Assembly (NCBI GenBank): GCA_964464895.1
Contig: CAYXGY010000002.1
Location: 124,001 to 188,000, forward strand
Direction of reading: 5' to 3'
DNA: 64,000 nt
From: Helicobacter_D sp964464895
Lineage (GTDB): Bacteria > Campylobacterota > Campylobacteria > Campylobacterales > Helicobacteraceae
In this document: in pieces, positions 17,775 to 26,216 of the stretch
How positions within the stretch are numbered: the stretch's first letter is position 1
Layout of the letters: each line of letters opens with the position of its first letter
Position numbers and translations under genes: made by a program
Notes under the pieces: generated by a model
Told to the model about the DNA's origin: nothing
Databases searched by the model: none
The model's input: the letters and a program-made list of their open reading frames with translations, nothing else

Positions 17775-17804
17775 TTGACGCAAATCTTTACTTTTGGCTA
17801 GAAT
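17775..17804 (+). promoter_or_regulatory. Predicted vegetative promoter for the secreted-protein pair
   Basis: TTGACG (17775-17780), an 18-base spacer and TAGAAT (17799-17804). Transcription should start near 17811. This rules out the upstream TTG at 17794 as the start codon and supports the ATG at 17842. Confidence 0.6.
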
Positions 17805-17841
17805 GGACGATACTATCATAAATAACATTAAGGAGGATAAA

Positions 17842-18909
17842 ATGATAAATTCTATCAACTCAAGTTACAATAATCCTCTAATAAATTTAAAGAATAGTGT
17901 GCGCGTAAAGCAAGAAAATCATCACTCCTCTAATCAAAGCCTAAACACTGATTTGGTTTCTAATAAGGATTTGTCTAAAAACTCTACCAATCAAGTTTTA
18001 GGCTATGCAGTGGATAAAGATGGATATTTCACAGAGGAATTTAATAAAGTAGCTGGAATCCCAAGTGATTATAAAATCCATTCAAGCACTATGGAAAGTT
18101 TGGTAAATACAATGACGGATAAGACAAAAAATCCTATGAGAATTTATAGGAATCTTGATATAGCAAAAACAGTCGGGAATGCTTATAAGATTCTCTTGCA
18201 AGTTGTAGGTGAAAATGTGCTAAATTCCAAAGATAGCTTTAGCACTGAAGAGATTGCCAAATTTCCACAGGGATATAAGTTTAACACGCAAACTATGCAA
18301 GTAAGCGAAGTTTATAACAATATTGTAGATTTTACCAACCATTCTATGTATTGGAGTACTCCAATAGGCGGACGACCTGATAGAATGAATATTAGTAGCC
18401 TATTTTATAATGGCTCACCTATAAATCCCACTACAGATGTTTTTAATAATGCAAATGGTGGTGCGACAAGCAATGTGCATTTTGATATGACAAGGGATAA
18501 ATACACAAATCCTGATGGCTCTATCACAAAGGGTGGATTGCTAATTGGCGTTATCAATGCAAATCTCCATACAAGAGAGGGTGAGGCAACTGCAAATGGC
18601 AAATCTCAAGGCTATGATAAGTCAATGTCTTATTCCCAAGTTATAAATTATGACGCTTCAAAAGACCCAGACCAAAAGGGGCGAGGCGAATTTTATGTTA
18701 CAGGACCAAGACCGCTCAAGATTGTAAGAAGCGAAGAAAGTCTTAGAGTAGATAAAGAATGGGAAGAGTATGTAAAAAACTATAAAGACCCTTTGCAAAC
18801 ATTTTTTGAAGAATTGCAAGAACAACAAAAGCTAAGCTTTGAGGAATTACAAAGAAAACGCAAGGAGTTAAAAGCGCAAAATATCAAAAATCTTGATATG
18901 AATGTCTAA
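17842..18909 (+). CDS. Putative flagellum-dependent secreted protein (Cj0814-like), first of two paralogues
   Basis: A 355-residue protein with no signal peptide, starting MINSINSSYNNPLINLKN after a strong AAGGAGG site. It has a polar Asn/Ser-rich N terminus and a conserved block VLGYAVDKDGYFTEEFNKV followed by AGIPSDYKIHSSTM. A block of this kind occurs in Campylobacterota proteins related to C. jejuni Cj0814, a family described as exported through the flagellar apparatus. That assignment rests on my recollection of the family. The C terminus is a charged helix. The same block recurs in the next gene, 9 bases downstream. Confidence 0.55.
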   Translation: MINSINSSYNNPLINLKNSVRVKQENHHSSNQSLNTDLVSNKDLSKNSTNQVLGYAVDKDGYFTEEFNKVAGIPSDYKIHSSTMESLVNTMTDKTKNPMRIYRNLDIAKTVGNAYKILLQVVGENVLNSKDSFSTEEIAKFPQGYKFNTQTMQVSEVYNNIVDFTNHSMYWSTPIGGRPDRMNISSLFYNGSPINPTTDVFNNANGGATSNVHFDMTRDKYTNPDGSITKGGLLIGVINANLHTREGEATANGKSQGYDKSMSYSQVINYDASKDPDQKGRGEFYVTGPRPLKIVRSEESLRVDKEWEEYVKNYKDPLQTFFEELQEQQKLSFEELQRKRKELKAQNIKNLDMNV

Positions 18910-18918
18910 AGATTTACA

Positions 18919-20016
18919 ATGACAATCAACGCAACAAATACAAACTATAATCCCAATTTAATGCAAGAGGTTAAAAACAATAATGCACAAAACACCATAA
19001 ACAATACTCCAAACACTCTTGGTTTAGCCAAAGATAAAAGCCAAGCAGTGCAAGAAGTGTTAGGCTATGGTGTAGATAGTGAGGGATTCTTTACAAGTGA
19101 TTTGAATGAAGCTGCAGGGATTCCAAAGGATTATAGGATTGAGGCAGAGAGAATTAAAAAGATGGTTGAATGGAACACACGAGATGATGTGGGGGCTGTT
19201 TGGTCAGTAAGCACTCATACAGAAATTGACATTGCAAAATCAATTGCAAATGTTTATAATGAGTTTGCAGATTTTCTAAACAATGAAACCGATACAAATT
19301 ATTATTCAAATGAATTTGATAATAATACAAATTATATCATTAATGAAACTCTGCAAGATAAGAATCTATCAAAAGGGGAAAAGATAAGACAATTCCTCAC
19401 TAGTGTAACAATAGGAAAACGATTCATAGAGGGAAATCTTACATTGTTGGGAAAACTTACAGGCTATGATAAGAATATTTCCCAAGGGGAATTAAAACAA
19501 TTTTACTCTTTTATGGAGAGTAATAAAATTGGTAGCATATTGACTATCAATAAATATGAACTCCCTTGGGATTCTAGGCTTGATAAGAGTTCGCTAGAGG
19601 GGGATTCAAAAGGCATTGGTCTTTTTACCAAAAATTCGGAAATTATTAATATGGCACACGAACTCTATATGGAATATAAAGCACTTGTAGAGCGCAATGA
19701 TTTAAGCCTTGAAGAATTTAAAAAAGAATATTTAAAATTCAAAGAAAAGCACGATGAATTTATAGAAAAATATAATAATATACCAGAAGAAGATAAAATT
19801 TATCCAGAACATTTCCGAACCATTCAAGTAACAAAAAAGAGTGAAACCTATCAAGATTTAGATTCTGTAAATATGCTAGAATTTATCCAAAGCCAACAAA
19901 AGCTAGAACAAATCTTATTGCTCTTTAATCAAGAATCTAACAATGAAGCATTGAATCTTAAAAGATTTGAAAGATTCTTTAAAACAGATTTGGGAAAATT
20001 GGATATAGAGATTTGA
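18919..20016 (+). CDS. Putative flagellum-dependent secreted protein (Cj0814-like), second of two paralogues
   Basis: A 365-residue protein sharing with the preceding gene the block VLGYGVDSEGFFTSDLNEA followed by AGIPKDYRI and a later DIAKSIANVYNEF (DIAKTVGNAYKIL in the neighbour). The rest is diverged, Asn/Lys/Glu-rich and mostly helical. No signal peptide or lipobox is seen, and the N terminus is Asn/Thr-rich like many flagellar type III substrates. The start ATG is 9 bases after the upstream stop, so the pair looks like one transcriptional unit formed by tandem duplication. Confidence 0.55.
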   Translation: MTINATNTNYNPNLMQEVKNNNAQNTINNTPNTLGLAKDKSQAVQEVLGYGVDSEGFFTSDLNEAAGIPKDYRIEAERIKKMVEWNTRDDVGAVWSVSTHTEIDIAKSIANVYNEFADFLNNETDTNYYSNEFDNNTNYIINETLQDKNLSKGEKIRQFLTSVTIGKRFIEGNLTLLGKLTGYDKNISQGELKQFYSFMESNKIGSILTINKYELPWDSRLDKSSLEGDSKGIGLFTKNSEIINMAHELYMEYKALVERNDLSLEEFKKEYLKFKEKHDEFIEKYNNIPEEDKIYPEHFRTIQVTKKSETYQDLDSVNMLEFIQSQQKLEQILLLFNQESNNEALNLKRFERFFKTDLGKLDIEI

Positions 20017-20067
20017 CCTCATTGCAAGATTTCACAATTCAAAATTATAGAGATTTGGTGCGAAAAT

Positions 20068-20667
20068 ATGCGAAAAATTTCAAGTAAAGTTTGCTTTCTT
20101 CTTGGTCTATTATTGAATATGGCGCAAGCCGAATTTATTGCCAAATCTTACCAAGAAATTAAAAATCAAAGAGTGGTAAGACAGACTTACGAGGAATCCT
20201 GTGGCGCGGCAGGATTGGCTACGCTTTTGAATTTGCTTGAGGACAAAAACTTCAGCGAATTAGAGATGATAAAAATAATGAGCGAAAGCAAAATGAATAC
20301 CGATAGGGTAAGCTTCGCAGATTTAGGCGAAGCAGTGCAAAAGCTAGGGTTTAGCAGCAGTGCCTATCTTATCCAAAGAAAGCTTTTAGAGAAGTTTATC
20401 CATATTCCAATCTTGGTAAAAATTGAAGATGACCCAAGATACCCACATTTTGTGGTAATTATTAACTATAATGGCAATTATTTACAAGTGTTTGACCCAA
20501 GCTTCGGGGAATATATTATCTCTAAAAGGCAGTTTTTTAGTATCTGGGATAGGGATAGGAAAGGTGGGTATGCTTTGATTGTCACACCCCAAAAGAAATT
20601 CAGTCCATTGGATTTAAAATTACCCAATGCTTTGAATCTAAATTTTTCTCCTTTTAGTCTATATTAA
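20068..20667 (+). CDS. C39-family cysteine peptidase-like protein, exported
   Basis: The signal peptide (VCFLLGLLLNMAQA) is followed by a C39 (double-glycine peptidase) domain. The catalytic Cys is in QTYEESCGAAGLATLL, His in RYPHFVVII and Asp in LQVFDPSFGEY. It is 199 residues long with no transporter domains, so it would act alone outside the cytoplasm. It sits 51 bases after the two putative secreted proteins. Neither of those has an N-terminal Gly-Gly leader, so a processing role is not shown. The substrate is unknown. Confidence 0.8.
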   Translation: MRKISSKVCFLLGLLLNMAQAEFIAKSYQEIKNQRVVRQTYEESCGAAGLATLLNLLEDKNFSELEMIKIMSESKMNTDRVSFADLGEAVQKLGFSSSAYLIQRKLLEKFIHIPILVKIEDDPRYPHFVVIINYNGNYLQVFDPSFGEYIISKRQFFSIWDRDRKGGYALIVTPQKKFSPLDLKLPNALNLNFSPFSLY

Positions 20668-20709
20668 TTTGTATTAAGTCAATATTGCAAATTTCATTAG
20701 GGGGTTGCA

Positions 20710-21204
20710 ATGCGGCAGACGATTTATTTAGCGGGCGGTTGTTTTTGGGGCGTGCAAGCTTATTTTGATAGACTTTGTGGCGTGATAGAATCTCAAGTGG
20801 GCTATGCAAATTCTAAGAGAGAATCTCCAAGCTATGAAGAAGTTTGTAGTGGCGCGACCTACGCAGTAGAGACGCTAGAGCTCGTGTTTAAAGAGGAGAC
20901 ATTAAGCCTCAATGAAATCCTTACGCGATTCTTTAGCATTATTGACCCCTTTGCCTTAAATTATCAAGGCAACGATGTCGGCACACAATACCGAAGTGGC
21001 ATTTATGCCAAAGATTCTAAAATGCTAGAAGCAATCCAAAAATTTGTAGAATCTTATCAGAGAAAAATGCCTGCTAAAATTGTTACAGAAGTTGGAATCT
21101 TACAAAATTTTTATCCCGCAGAATCTTATCATCAAAAATATCTTGACAAAAATCCACAAGGTTATTGTCATATTGACTTAAGTGCCGCCTTGCGTCCTTT
21201 ATGA
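20710..21204 (+). CDS. msrA: Peptide-methionine (S)-S-oxide reductase
   Basis: MsrA repairs oxidised methionine. The catalytic motif GGCFWGVQAYFDRL opens the protein. The family segments VGYANSKRESPSYEEVCSG, DVGTQYRSGIY and YHQKYLDKNPQGYC follow. It is 164 residues, shorter than MsrA-MsrB fusions, and has no signal peptide, so it is cytoplasmic. The start ATG is preceded by a GGGG-type ribosome site. Confidence 0.95.
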   Translation: MRQTIYLAGGCFWGVQAYFDRLCGVIESQVGYANSKRESPSYEEVCSGATYAVETLELVFKEETLSLNEILTRFFSIIDPFALNYQGNDVGTQYRSGIYAKDSKMLEAIQKFVESYQRKMPAKIVTEVGILQNFYPAESYHQKYLDKNPQGYCHIDLSAALRPL

Positions 21205-21295
21205 GTTTGGAATCTTTCGCACTTCTACAAAAGAATAGTTCTAGCGGTTTTCTTGTAGGGGCAAGTTTCTAGTAGTTAAAATTATAAAATCAAAG

Positions 21296-21544
21296 TTATT
21301 TGCAGACTTTTTTAAGTGCTTTACGAAGTTCTTTAACTTGACTTCTAGGAACAACAATTTCCCATTTGTTTGGCATAGAATCTTGTGTATCTTCACTTTC
21401 TAATTCCACTGTGATAGAAACTGCTTGATATTTTTTGTCTTTTTTGCTAGGAATATCAAACGATGAAACGATGATACTCCCATTTTTGACTAAATCTCCA
21501 CGCAATGGAATCGTGTAAGATACCTTTTTGATTTTTTGTTTCAT
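21296..21544 (-). CDS. Small hypothetical protein, paralogue of the upstream gene
   Basis: An 82-residue protein whose ATG overlaps the stop of the 21541 gene. Its outline matches that neighbour: a TIPLRGDLVKNGSIIVS segment near the N terminus, a central beta-like part, and KWEIVVPRSQVKELRKALKK at the end (neighbour: WKVHIPLSQIKEVRQALKEA). The strand-then-amphipathic-helix end loosely recalls PC4-like single-stranded nucleic acid-binding proteins, but I cannot confirm this. Confidence 0.65.
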   Translation of the reverse strand: MKQKIKKVSYTIPLRGDLVKNGSIIVSSFDIPSKKDKKYQAVSITVELESEDTQDSMPNKWEIVVPRSQVKELRKALKKVCK

Positions 21545-21891
21545 TGTGCTTGTTTTTTGGTAGTTTTTGTTTCTTTTACTTCTTTTGTTGCAGTTTTGCT
21601 ATTTTTTGTCTTTTTAGCCTCTTTATCTTTACTTTTTGTCTTGCTTTTTGCTTTTTTGCGAGTTTTTTTCGCTTCTTTTAGAGCTTGGCGCACTTCTTTG
21701 ATTTGGCTTAAAGGAATATGAACTTTCCAGCTTTCTTTCTCATTCAATGTTGCACAAATGCTAACAACCGGTTTGCTTCCTTCGCCATACGGCTCTTCAA
21801 TCACTGCGAAATCTAATGTCCCACCTTTGCTTCCTTTTAAGGGAATTGTCTTATAAACTGCCGTTTCTTTCATAAATTTGACCTCCATCAA
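21541..21891 (-). CDS. Small hypothetical protein with a histone-like Lys/Thr-rich tail
   Basis: A 116-residue protein. Residues about 10-70 resemble the adjacent 82-residue protein (IPLKGSKGGTLDFAV; WKVHIPLSQIKEVRQAL). The last 40 residues are almost entirely Lys, Thr, Ser, Ala and Glu, like a histone H1 tail, suggesting nucleic acid binding. The ribosome site is strong (GGAGG). A TATAAT-like box precedes it, and a C9 tract lies about 60 bases upstream of the start. Function unknown. Confidence 0.7.
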   Translation of the reverse strand: MMEVKFMKETAVYKTIPLKGSKGGTLDFAVIEEPYGEGSKPVVSICATLNEKESWKVHIPLSQIKEVRQALKEAKKTRKKAKSKTKSKDKEAKKTKNSKTATKEVKETKTTKKQAQ

Positions 21892-21949
21892 ATAATTTTT
21901 GCAATAAATATTATATAATCATTAATTTAAAATATTATTAAATATTCTG

Positions 21950-21958
21950 CCCCCCCCC
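21950..21958 (-). repeat. Homopolymeric C9 tract (G9 on the transcribed strand)
   Basis: Nine C lie between lpxD and the 21541 gene. The last base of the tract is part of the lpxD stop codon TAG, so length changes would not alter LpxD. The tract lies about 30 bases upstream of the TATAAT-like box of the following gene, so slippage might tune that promoter. Confidence 0.7.
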
Positions 21959-22959
21959 TATTTTTTCAGCATTTTTTTAAGTAGTGCTTGAAGTTTTAGC
22001 CAATCTTGAATCGGCAGAAGCGGATGTCCTGAAAATTTCCCAAATGCTGGTAAGCTCTTGCTGATTGCTCCTCTTGCGCCCACTTGCGTAAAATCTCCGA
22101 TATGCAGATGTCCTGCACTGCCACTTTGTCCCCCTAACACGACATTGCGTCCTGTTGTGGTAGAGCCAGAAATTCCAGCTTGTGAAACAATGATAGAATA
22201 TTCCCCTATGTTACAATTATGCCCAATTTGCACCAAATTATCTATTTTTGTTCCTTGTTTGATTCTCGTTTGTCCAAAAACCGCTCTGTCAATTGTTGTA
22301 TTTGCTCCGATTTCTACATCATTTTCAAGCACGGCTTTACCATTGTGGTAGATTTTGATATGCTTTCCATCTTTGGTATGTGCATAGCCGAATCCATCGC
22401 TTCCAATGACGCTATTTGCGTGGATTCTGACATTGTTGCCGATTTCACAATCATTATAAATACATACACCGGGAAACAGGACGCAATTTGAGCCGATTTT
22501 GACATTCTCACCAATCGTTACTCCAGACATTATAGTGCAATTCTCGCCAATCTCGCTACCATTGCCAATTGTTGCATTGGGAGAAATCTTCGTGGATTCT
22601 CTGATTTTAGGTGGTTCTTGGGAGCTGAAAAGTGGCTTGGCAAAGTATTCTGTGAGATATGCCATTGCAAGATAGGGATTCTCACAAAGAATAGCAAATG
22701 CAGAATGTGGAAGCGTATGCAAATGAGCTTTGCGCACCAAAATTGCTTTGGCTAAACTTTGCGAAATTTGCTCACAATATTGTTCTTTTTCCAAAAACGA
22801 TAAAGAATCTTTTGTGGCTTCTTGTGGGGATTCTAAATCACAAATCATAATGGAATCTGAAATGTCAGAAATCTCTACCCATTCCCCGCCATTATGTTGT
22901 AAAACACATTCCAATGTGTCATTTTTTCTTAGGATTTCAATAATGTCTTTAAGTATCAT
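21958..22959 (-). CDS. lpxD: UDP-3-O-acylglucosamine N-acyltransferase
   Basis: LpxD adds the second hydroxyacyl chain in lipid A synthesis. After an N-terminal uridine-binding domain, the middle of the protein is a left-handed beta helix of hexapeptide repeats (IGNGSEIGENCTIMSGVTIG and onward). The C-terminal segment VQIGHNCNIGEYSIIVSQAG contains the catalytic His region. The 333-residue length is typical. It follows ilvH on the same strand with a 9-base gap. Confidence 0.95.
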   Translation of the reverse strand: MILKDIIEILRKNDTLECVLQHNGGEWVEISDISDSIMICDLESPQEATKDSLSFLEKEQYCEQISQSLAKAILVRKAHLHTLPHSAFAILCENPYLAMAYLTEYFAKPLFSSQEPPKIRESTKISPNATIGNGSEIGENCTIMSGVTIGENVKIGSNCVLFPGVCIYNDCEIGNNVRIHANSVIGSDGFGYAHTKDGKHIKIYHNGKAVLENDVEIGANTTIDRAVFGQTRIKQGTKIDNLVQIGHNCNIGEYSIIVSQAGISGSTTTGRNVVLGGQSGSAGHLHIGDFTQVGARGAISKSLPAFGKFSGHPLLPIQDWLKLQALLKKMLKK

Positions 22960-22968
22960 ACTTTCGCC

Positions 22969-23442
22969 TTAGTTGCTAGTCTCAATGGCTAGGATTCCAC
23001 TTCGTGTAATGTCTTTTGGCTTATGAATCTTGAGCGCATTTAAGAGTGTATTAATGCGTGCGTGTGTATCACACGCAACGAAAATAGCGCATTTGTCATT
23101 AACCTCCAAAATTCTCCCATTAAATGCATTAAAAATCGTATGAATCTCACTAAGATTGCTTTCTAATCCAAACTTTACCAAAAGAGATTCTTGCTCAATC
23201 ATTTGTTCATTCTCTAGCACTTTGAGCACAGGAATTAATTTGTGTAATTGTTTGATGATTTGCTCTAGTACTTTATTATCGCCTTTTGTGGCAATCGTAA
23301 TGCGTGAGAGATTGGAATCCAAAATCGGCGCAACCGTTAGAGATTCTATATTGTATCCTCTACCTGAAAATAATCCACTAATGCGGGACAAAACACCGTG
23401 TTCATTCAAAACGGTAACGGCAATCGTGCGTCTAATTTCCAT
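22969..23442 (-). CDS. ilvH: Acetolactate synthase small (regulatory) subunit
   Basis: The N-terminal ACT domain begins RRTIAVTVLNEHGVLSRISG, with the GLFSGRGYNIESLTV motif that binds valine for feedback inhibition, followed by the C-terminal domain. The 157-residue length is normal. It starts 3 bases after ilvB, so the two subunits are co-expressed. Confidence 0.95.
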   Translation of the reverse strand: MEIRRTIAVTVLNEHGVLSRISGLFSGRGYNIESLTVAPILDSNLSRITIATKGDNKVLEQIIKQLHKLIPVLKVLENEQMIEQESLLVKFGLESNLSEIHTIFNAFNGRILEVNDKCAIFVACDTHARINTLLNALKIHKPKDITRSGILAIETSN

Positions 23443-23445
23443 TGC

Positions 23446-25137
23446 TTACTCCTTATAATCCAACATCATATTAGATAATGCACCCCCTGTAGGCACCATA
23501 GGCAAGACATTTTCCATACGGTCAATCCGCACATCTAAAACTGCGGGCTTTTGAGACTTGATTGCTGCGTTTAGGGCACTTATAAACTCCTCTTTTGTTT
23601 GGCAAACATAGCCCACTCCCCCGAACGATTCTACTAATTTTACGAAATCGGGTTGTTGTTTTAAATCAGTTTCTGAATAATGCTTGTCATAAAAAAATGT
23701 TTGCCATTGGCGCACCATACCCAAATAATTGTTGTTTAATACAATATTGATTACAGGGATTCCATACACAGCGCAAGTCATTAACTCTTGGATATTCATC
23801 AGGATAGAACCATCGCCACTAATATTAATGGAGACTTTTTGGGGAAATGCACATTTTACTCCCATTGCCGCGGGCAAGCCAAACCCCATTGTGCCAAGCC
23901 CTCCGCTACTAATGAATTGGCGCGGGAAACTAAAGGGATAAAATTGTGCTGTCCACATTTGGTGCTGTCCTACATCAGTGCTTATGAAAGCCTCTTCACC
24001 CAAAATATCACCAATTTTTTCAATAACCCATTGGGGCTTAAGAGGAGAAGCGGAATCCTGATAGCTTAAAGGGTGTAATTTATTGTATTGCGCTAAACGT
24101 TCGCGCCAAGCTAGGATATTTTGTGGTGTATAACTTTCGCGCAAGAGAGGTAAAAGCTCCTCTAAAACGCTACTGACATCGCCCACGATAGGGAAGTTGG
24201 CTTCTATAATTTTGCTAATGCTACTCGGGTCAATATCTATATGAATAATTTGTGCATATTTCCCAAATTCGCTTAACTTGCCTGTTACCCTATCGTCAAA
24301 ACGCGCTCCAAGAGCGATGATGAGGTCGGCTTCGCTCATTGCCATATTGGCAACATAGCTTCCGTGCATTCCCACCATGCCTAAAGAATTCGGATTCTTT
24401 GTATCAAGGACTCCAAAAGCCATAAAGGTATTTACCGCAGGAATATGCGTAATCTCACAGAGTTCCCGAATCCACCGAGCAGATTCTGAAGCAATGCAAC
24501 CTCCGCCTAAGTATAAAAGGGGTTTTTGGGCTTCTATAATCGCTTGGGCTACCTTTTTGATTTGACGCGGATTGCCCTTATAGGTTGGTTTGTAAGTTGG
24601 TAATTTAATCTCTTTTGGATAGTCAAATGTGCCGAGTGTTGCGGTAATGTCTTTTGGAATATCAATATGCACAGGACCGGGACGCCCACTGCGTGCAATA
24701 TAAAATGCTTCTTTTAGAATGCGGGGTAACTCTTCAATCGTTTTGACTAGGTAATTATGTTTGGTGCAAGGACGTGAAATCCCAACCGCATCAATTTCTT
24801 GAAATGCGTCTGTGCCGATGAGGCTTGTGGGAACTTGCGCACTGATAATGACTAATGGGATAGAATCCGCATAGGCAGTTGCAATGCTCGTTACCGTGTT
24901 TGTGAATCCCGGACCGCTCGTTACGATGGCAACGCCTACTTCTCCGCTTGCTCTTGCGTAGCCATCGGCTGCATGCACGGCGGCTTGTTCGTGTCGCGCG
25001 AGAATGTGTTTAAAAAACTTTTGTTTGTAAATTTCATCATAAATATTTAAGGCTGCTCCACCCGGGTAGCCAAAGACGATTTTCACACCCTCATTTTTAA
25101 GAGCGTGAATCACCATTTCTGAACCATTTAATTGCAT
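23446..25137 (-). CDS. ilvB: Acetolactate synthase large (catalytic) subunit
   Basis: A thiamine-diphosphate enzyme making acetolactate or acetohydroxybutyrate for branched-chain amino acids. The N-terminal domain has VFGYPGGAALNIYDEIY and the catalytic Glu in LARHEQAAVHAADGYARA. The C-terminal domain has the TPP motif GDGSILMNIQELMTCAVYG ending NNNYLGMVRQW. The 563 residues are full length. The ATG follows AGGAG. A tandem 28-bp repeat lies just upstream. It is first in an ilvB-ilvH-lpxD transcript. Confidence 0.97.
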   Translation of the reverse strand: MQLNGSEMVIHALKNEGVKIVFGYPGGAALNIYDEIYKQKFFKHILARHEQAAVHAADGYARASGEVGVAIVTSGPGFTNTVTSIATAYADSIPLVIISAQVPTSLIGTDAFQEIDAVGISRPCTKHNYLVKTIEELPRILKEAFYIARSGRPGPVHIDIPKDITATLGTFDYPKEIKLPTYKPTYKGNPRQIKKVAQAIIEAQKPLLYLGGGCIASESARWIRELCEITHIPAVNTFMAFGVLDTKNPNSLGMVGMHGSYVANMAMSEADLIIALGARFDDRVTGKLSEFGKYAQIIHIDIDPSSISKIIEANFPIVGDVSSVLEELLPLLRESYTPQNILAWRERLAQYNKLHPLSYQDSASPLKPQWVIEKIGDILGEEAFISTDVGQHQMWTAQFYPFSFPRQFISSGGLGTMGFGLPAAMGVKCAFPQKVSINISGDGSILMNIQELMTCAVYGIPVINIVLNNNYLGMVRQWQTFFYDKHYSETDLKQQPDFVKLVESFGGVGYVCQTKEEFISALNAAIKSQKPAVLDVRIDRMENVLPMVPTGGALSNMMLDYKE

Positions 25138-25163
25138 AAAAACTCCTAATTTATCTATTTGAT

Positions 25164-25223
25164 TATTTCAAAAAGGCTTTAGAAATGCTTTATTCTATTT
25201 CAAAAAGGCTTTAGAAATGCTTT
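25164..25223. repeat. Tandem direct repeat upstream of ilvB (2 x 28 bp, 32-bp period)
   Basis: The 28-base unit at 25164-25191 recurs exactly at 25196-25223 with a 4-base spacer. On the minus strand the repeats end about 25 bases before the ilvB start and include a TAGAAT -10-like box at the junction. Confidence 0.8.
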
Positions 25224-25242
25224 GATAAAGCCGAATCGTGTT

Positions 25243-25267
25243 GCCTAGAGTGAATTTGATTCTAGGC
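25243..25267. terminator. Inverted repeat after tyrA
   Basis: GCCTAGA (25243-25249) and TCTAGGC (25261-25267) form a perfect 7-bp stem right after the tyrA stop. No T run follows on the minus strand, so it may be a weak terminator or an RNA-stabilising hairpin. Confidence 0.4.
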
Positions 25268-25268
25268 T

Positions 25269-26096
25269 TTAAAAAATTTCATATAATGAATTTGCCTTTG
25301 CCATCCATTGCTCAAGTTCGCCCCATTTTTTATCTTGAATGAGTGTTTGTGCATAATGGATTTCTTTTTGGAAAAAATCAAGAGATTTTAAGAGTTCTTC
25401 ACGATTTTGTTTGGAAATATCACTCCACATTCTAGGTGAGCTTTTTGCAATCCGAACCATATCTTTGAATCCTCCACCTGCAAGGGCTAAAATATCATTT
25501 GGGTTTTGTTGTGAAAGCACGGTGTTTGCTAGTGCGTAGCTGATAATGTGGGGTAAATGGCTAATGAAAGCGGCGTGATTGTCGTGAGATTTGGAATCCA
25601 TCTTGATAATATTCATTTTCAAGGCAACGAAGATTTCCTTAGCCATTGTAACTTGCAATTCCCCACTTTGTTCTAAATCGGTTAAAACTAAAATATGATG
25701 TGGCAAGAGGTCTTTAAAAGCCGCTTTAGGTCCGAAATTCTCTGTCCCGCTCATCGGGTGAGCGCAGACGAAGTTTTTGCGAATCTCTGGCGGAATGCTC
25801 GTAGAAATCAAATGCTTCGTGCTCCCTAAATCAATAATCGTGCAATGGGGCGCAACGCCAATCAGGTTAGGCAAGATTTGCAGAATCGCTTCGACAGGTG
25901 TCGCAAGAAAAATAACATCACAGAGTTTAATTTCTTCTAGCTCTGCACTTTCATCTATAAGCCCTAAAGAGAGTGCTTGCTGAAGATGTAAAGGATTGTT
26001 ATCCAATCCAACGATTCTTTTAAACATTCCGGTTTCTTTTAATGCCAATCCCAATGAGCCACCGATTAATCCGATTCCAATAATACCTACTTGCAT
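25269..26096 (-). CDS. tyrA: Prephenate dehydrogenase
   Basis: NAD(P)-dependent conversion of prephenate to 4-hydroxyphenylpyruvate for tyrosine. The Rossmann motif VGIIGIGLIGGSLGLAL opens the protein, and the HPMSGTENFGP segment carries the conserved His and Gly of the family. The frame opens at a TTG at 26123. ATG 26096 gives the expected start right before the Rossmann strand and has a GGA-containing ribosome site. The length is about 275 residues. Confidence 0.9.
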   Translation of the reverse strand: MQVGIIGIGLIGGSLGLALKETGMFKRIVGLDNNPLHLQQALSLGLIDESAELEEIKLCDVIFLATPVEAILQILPNLIGVAPHCTIIDLGSTKHLISTSIPPEIRKNFVCAHPMSGTENFGPKAAFKDLLPHHILVLTDLEQSGELQVTMAKEIFVALKMNIIKMDSKSHDNHAAFISHLPHIISYALANTVLSQQNPNDILALAGGGFKDMVRIAKSSPRMWSDISKQNREELLKSLDFFQKEIHYAQTLIQDKKWGELEQWMAKANSLYEIF

Positions 26097-26172
26097 AAAG
26101 TGTTCCATTATAAAAATTTTCAAAATTATATATTTTTTTAGCTTTAGTTGTGTTATTTAATCTACTAAAAGG

Positions 26173-26178
26173 TATAAT
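26173..26178 (+). promoter_or_regulatory. Predicted -10 box for bamA
   Basis: TATAAT lies 39 bases before the bamA ATG. No convincing -35 is seen. Confidence 0.5.
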
Positions 26179-26216
26179 CGCAAATTTTATAAAATTATTT
26201 TTAAGGTTTTTAGATA

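Noticed and set aside
17794..17841. Upstream TTG start for the first secreted-protein gene
   Set aside because: The predicted promoter -10 box (17799-17804) lies downstream of it, while ATG 17842 has a strong AAGGAGG site.
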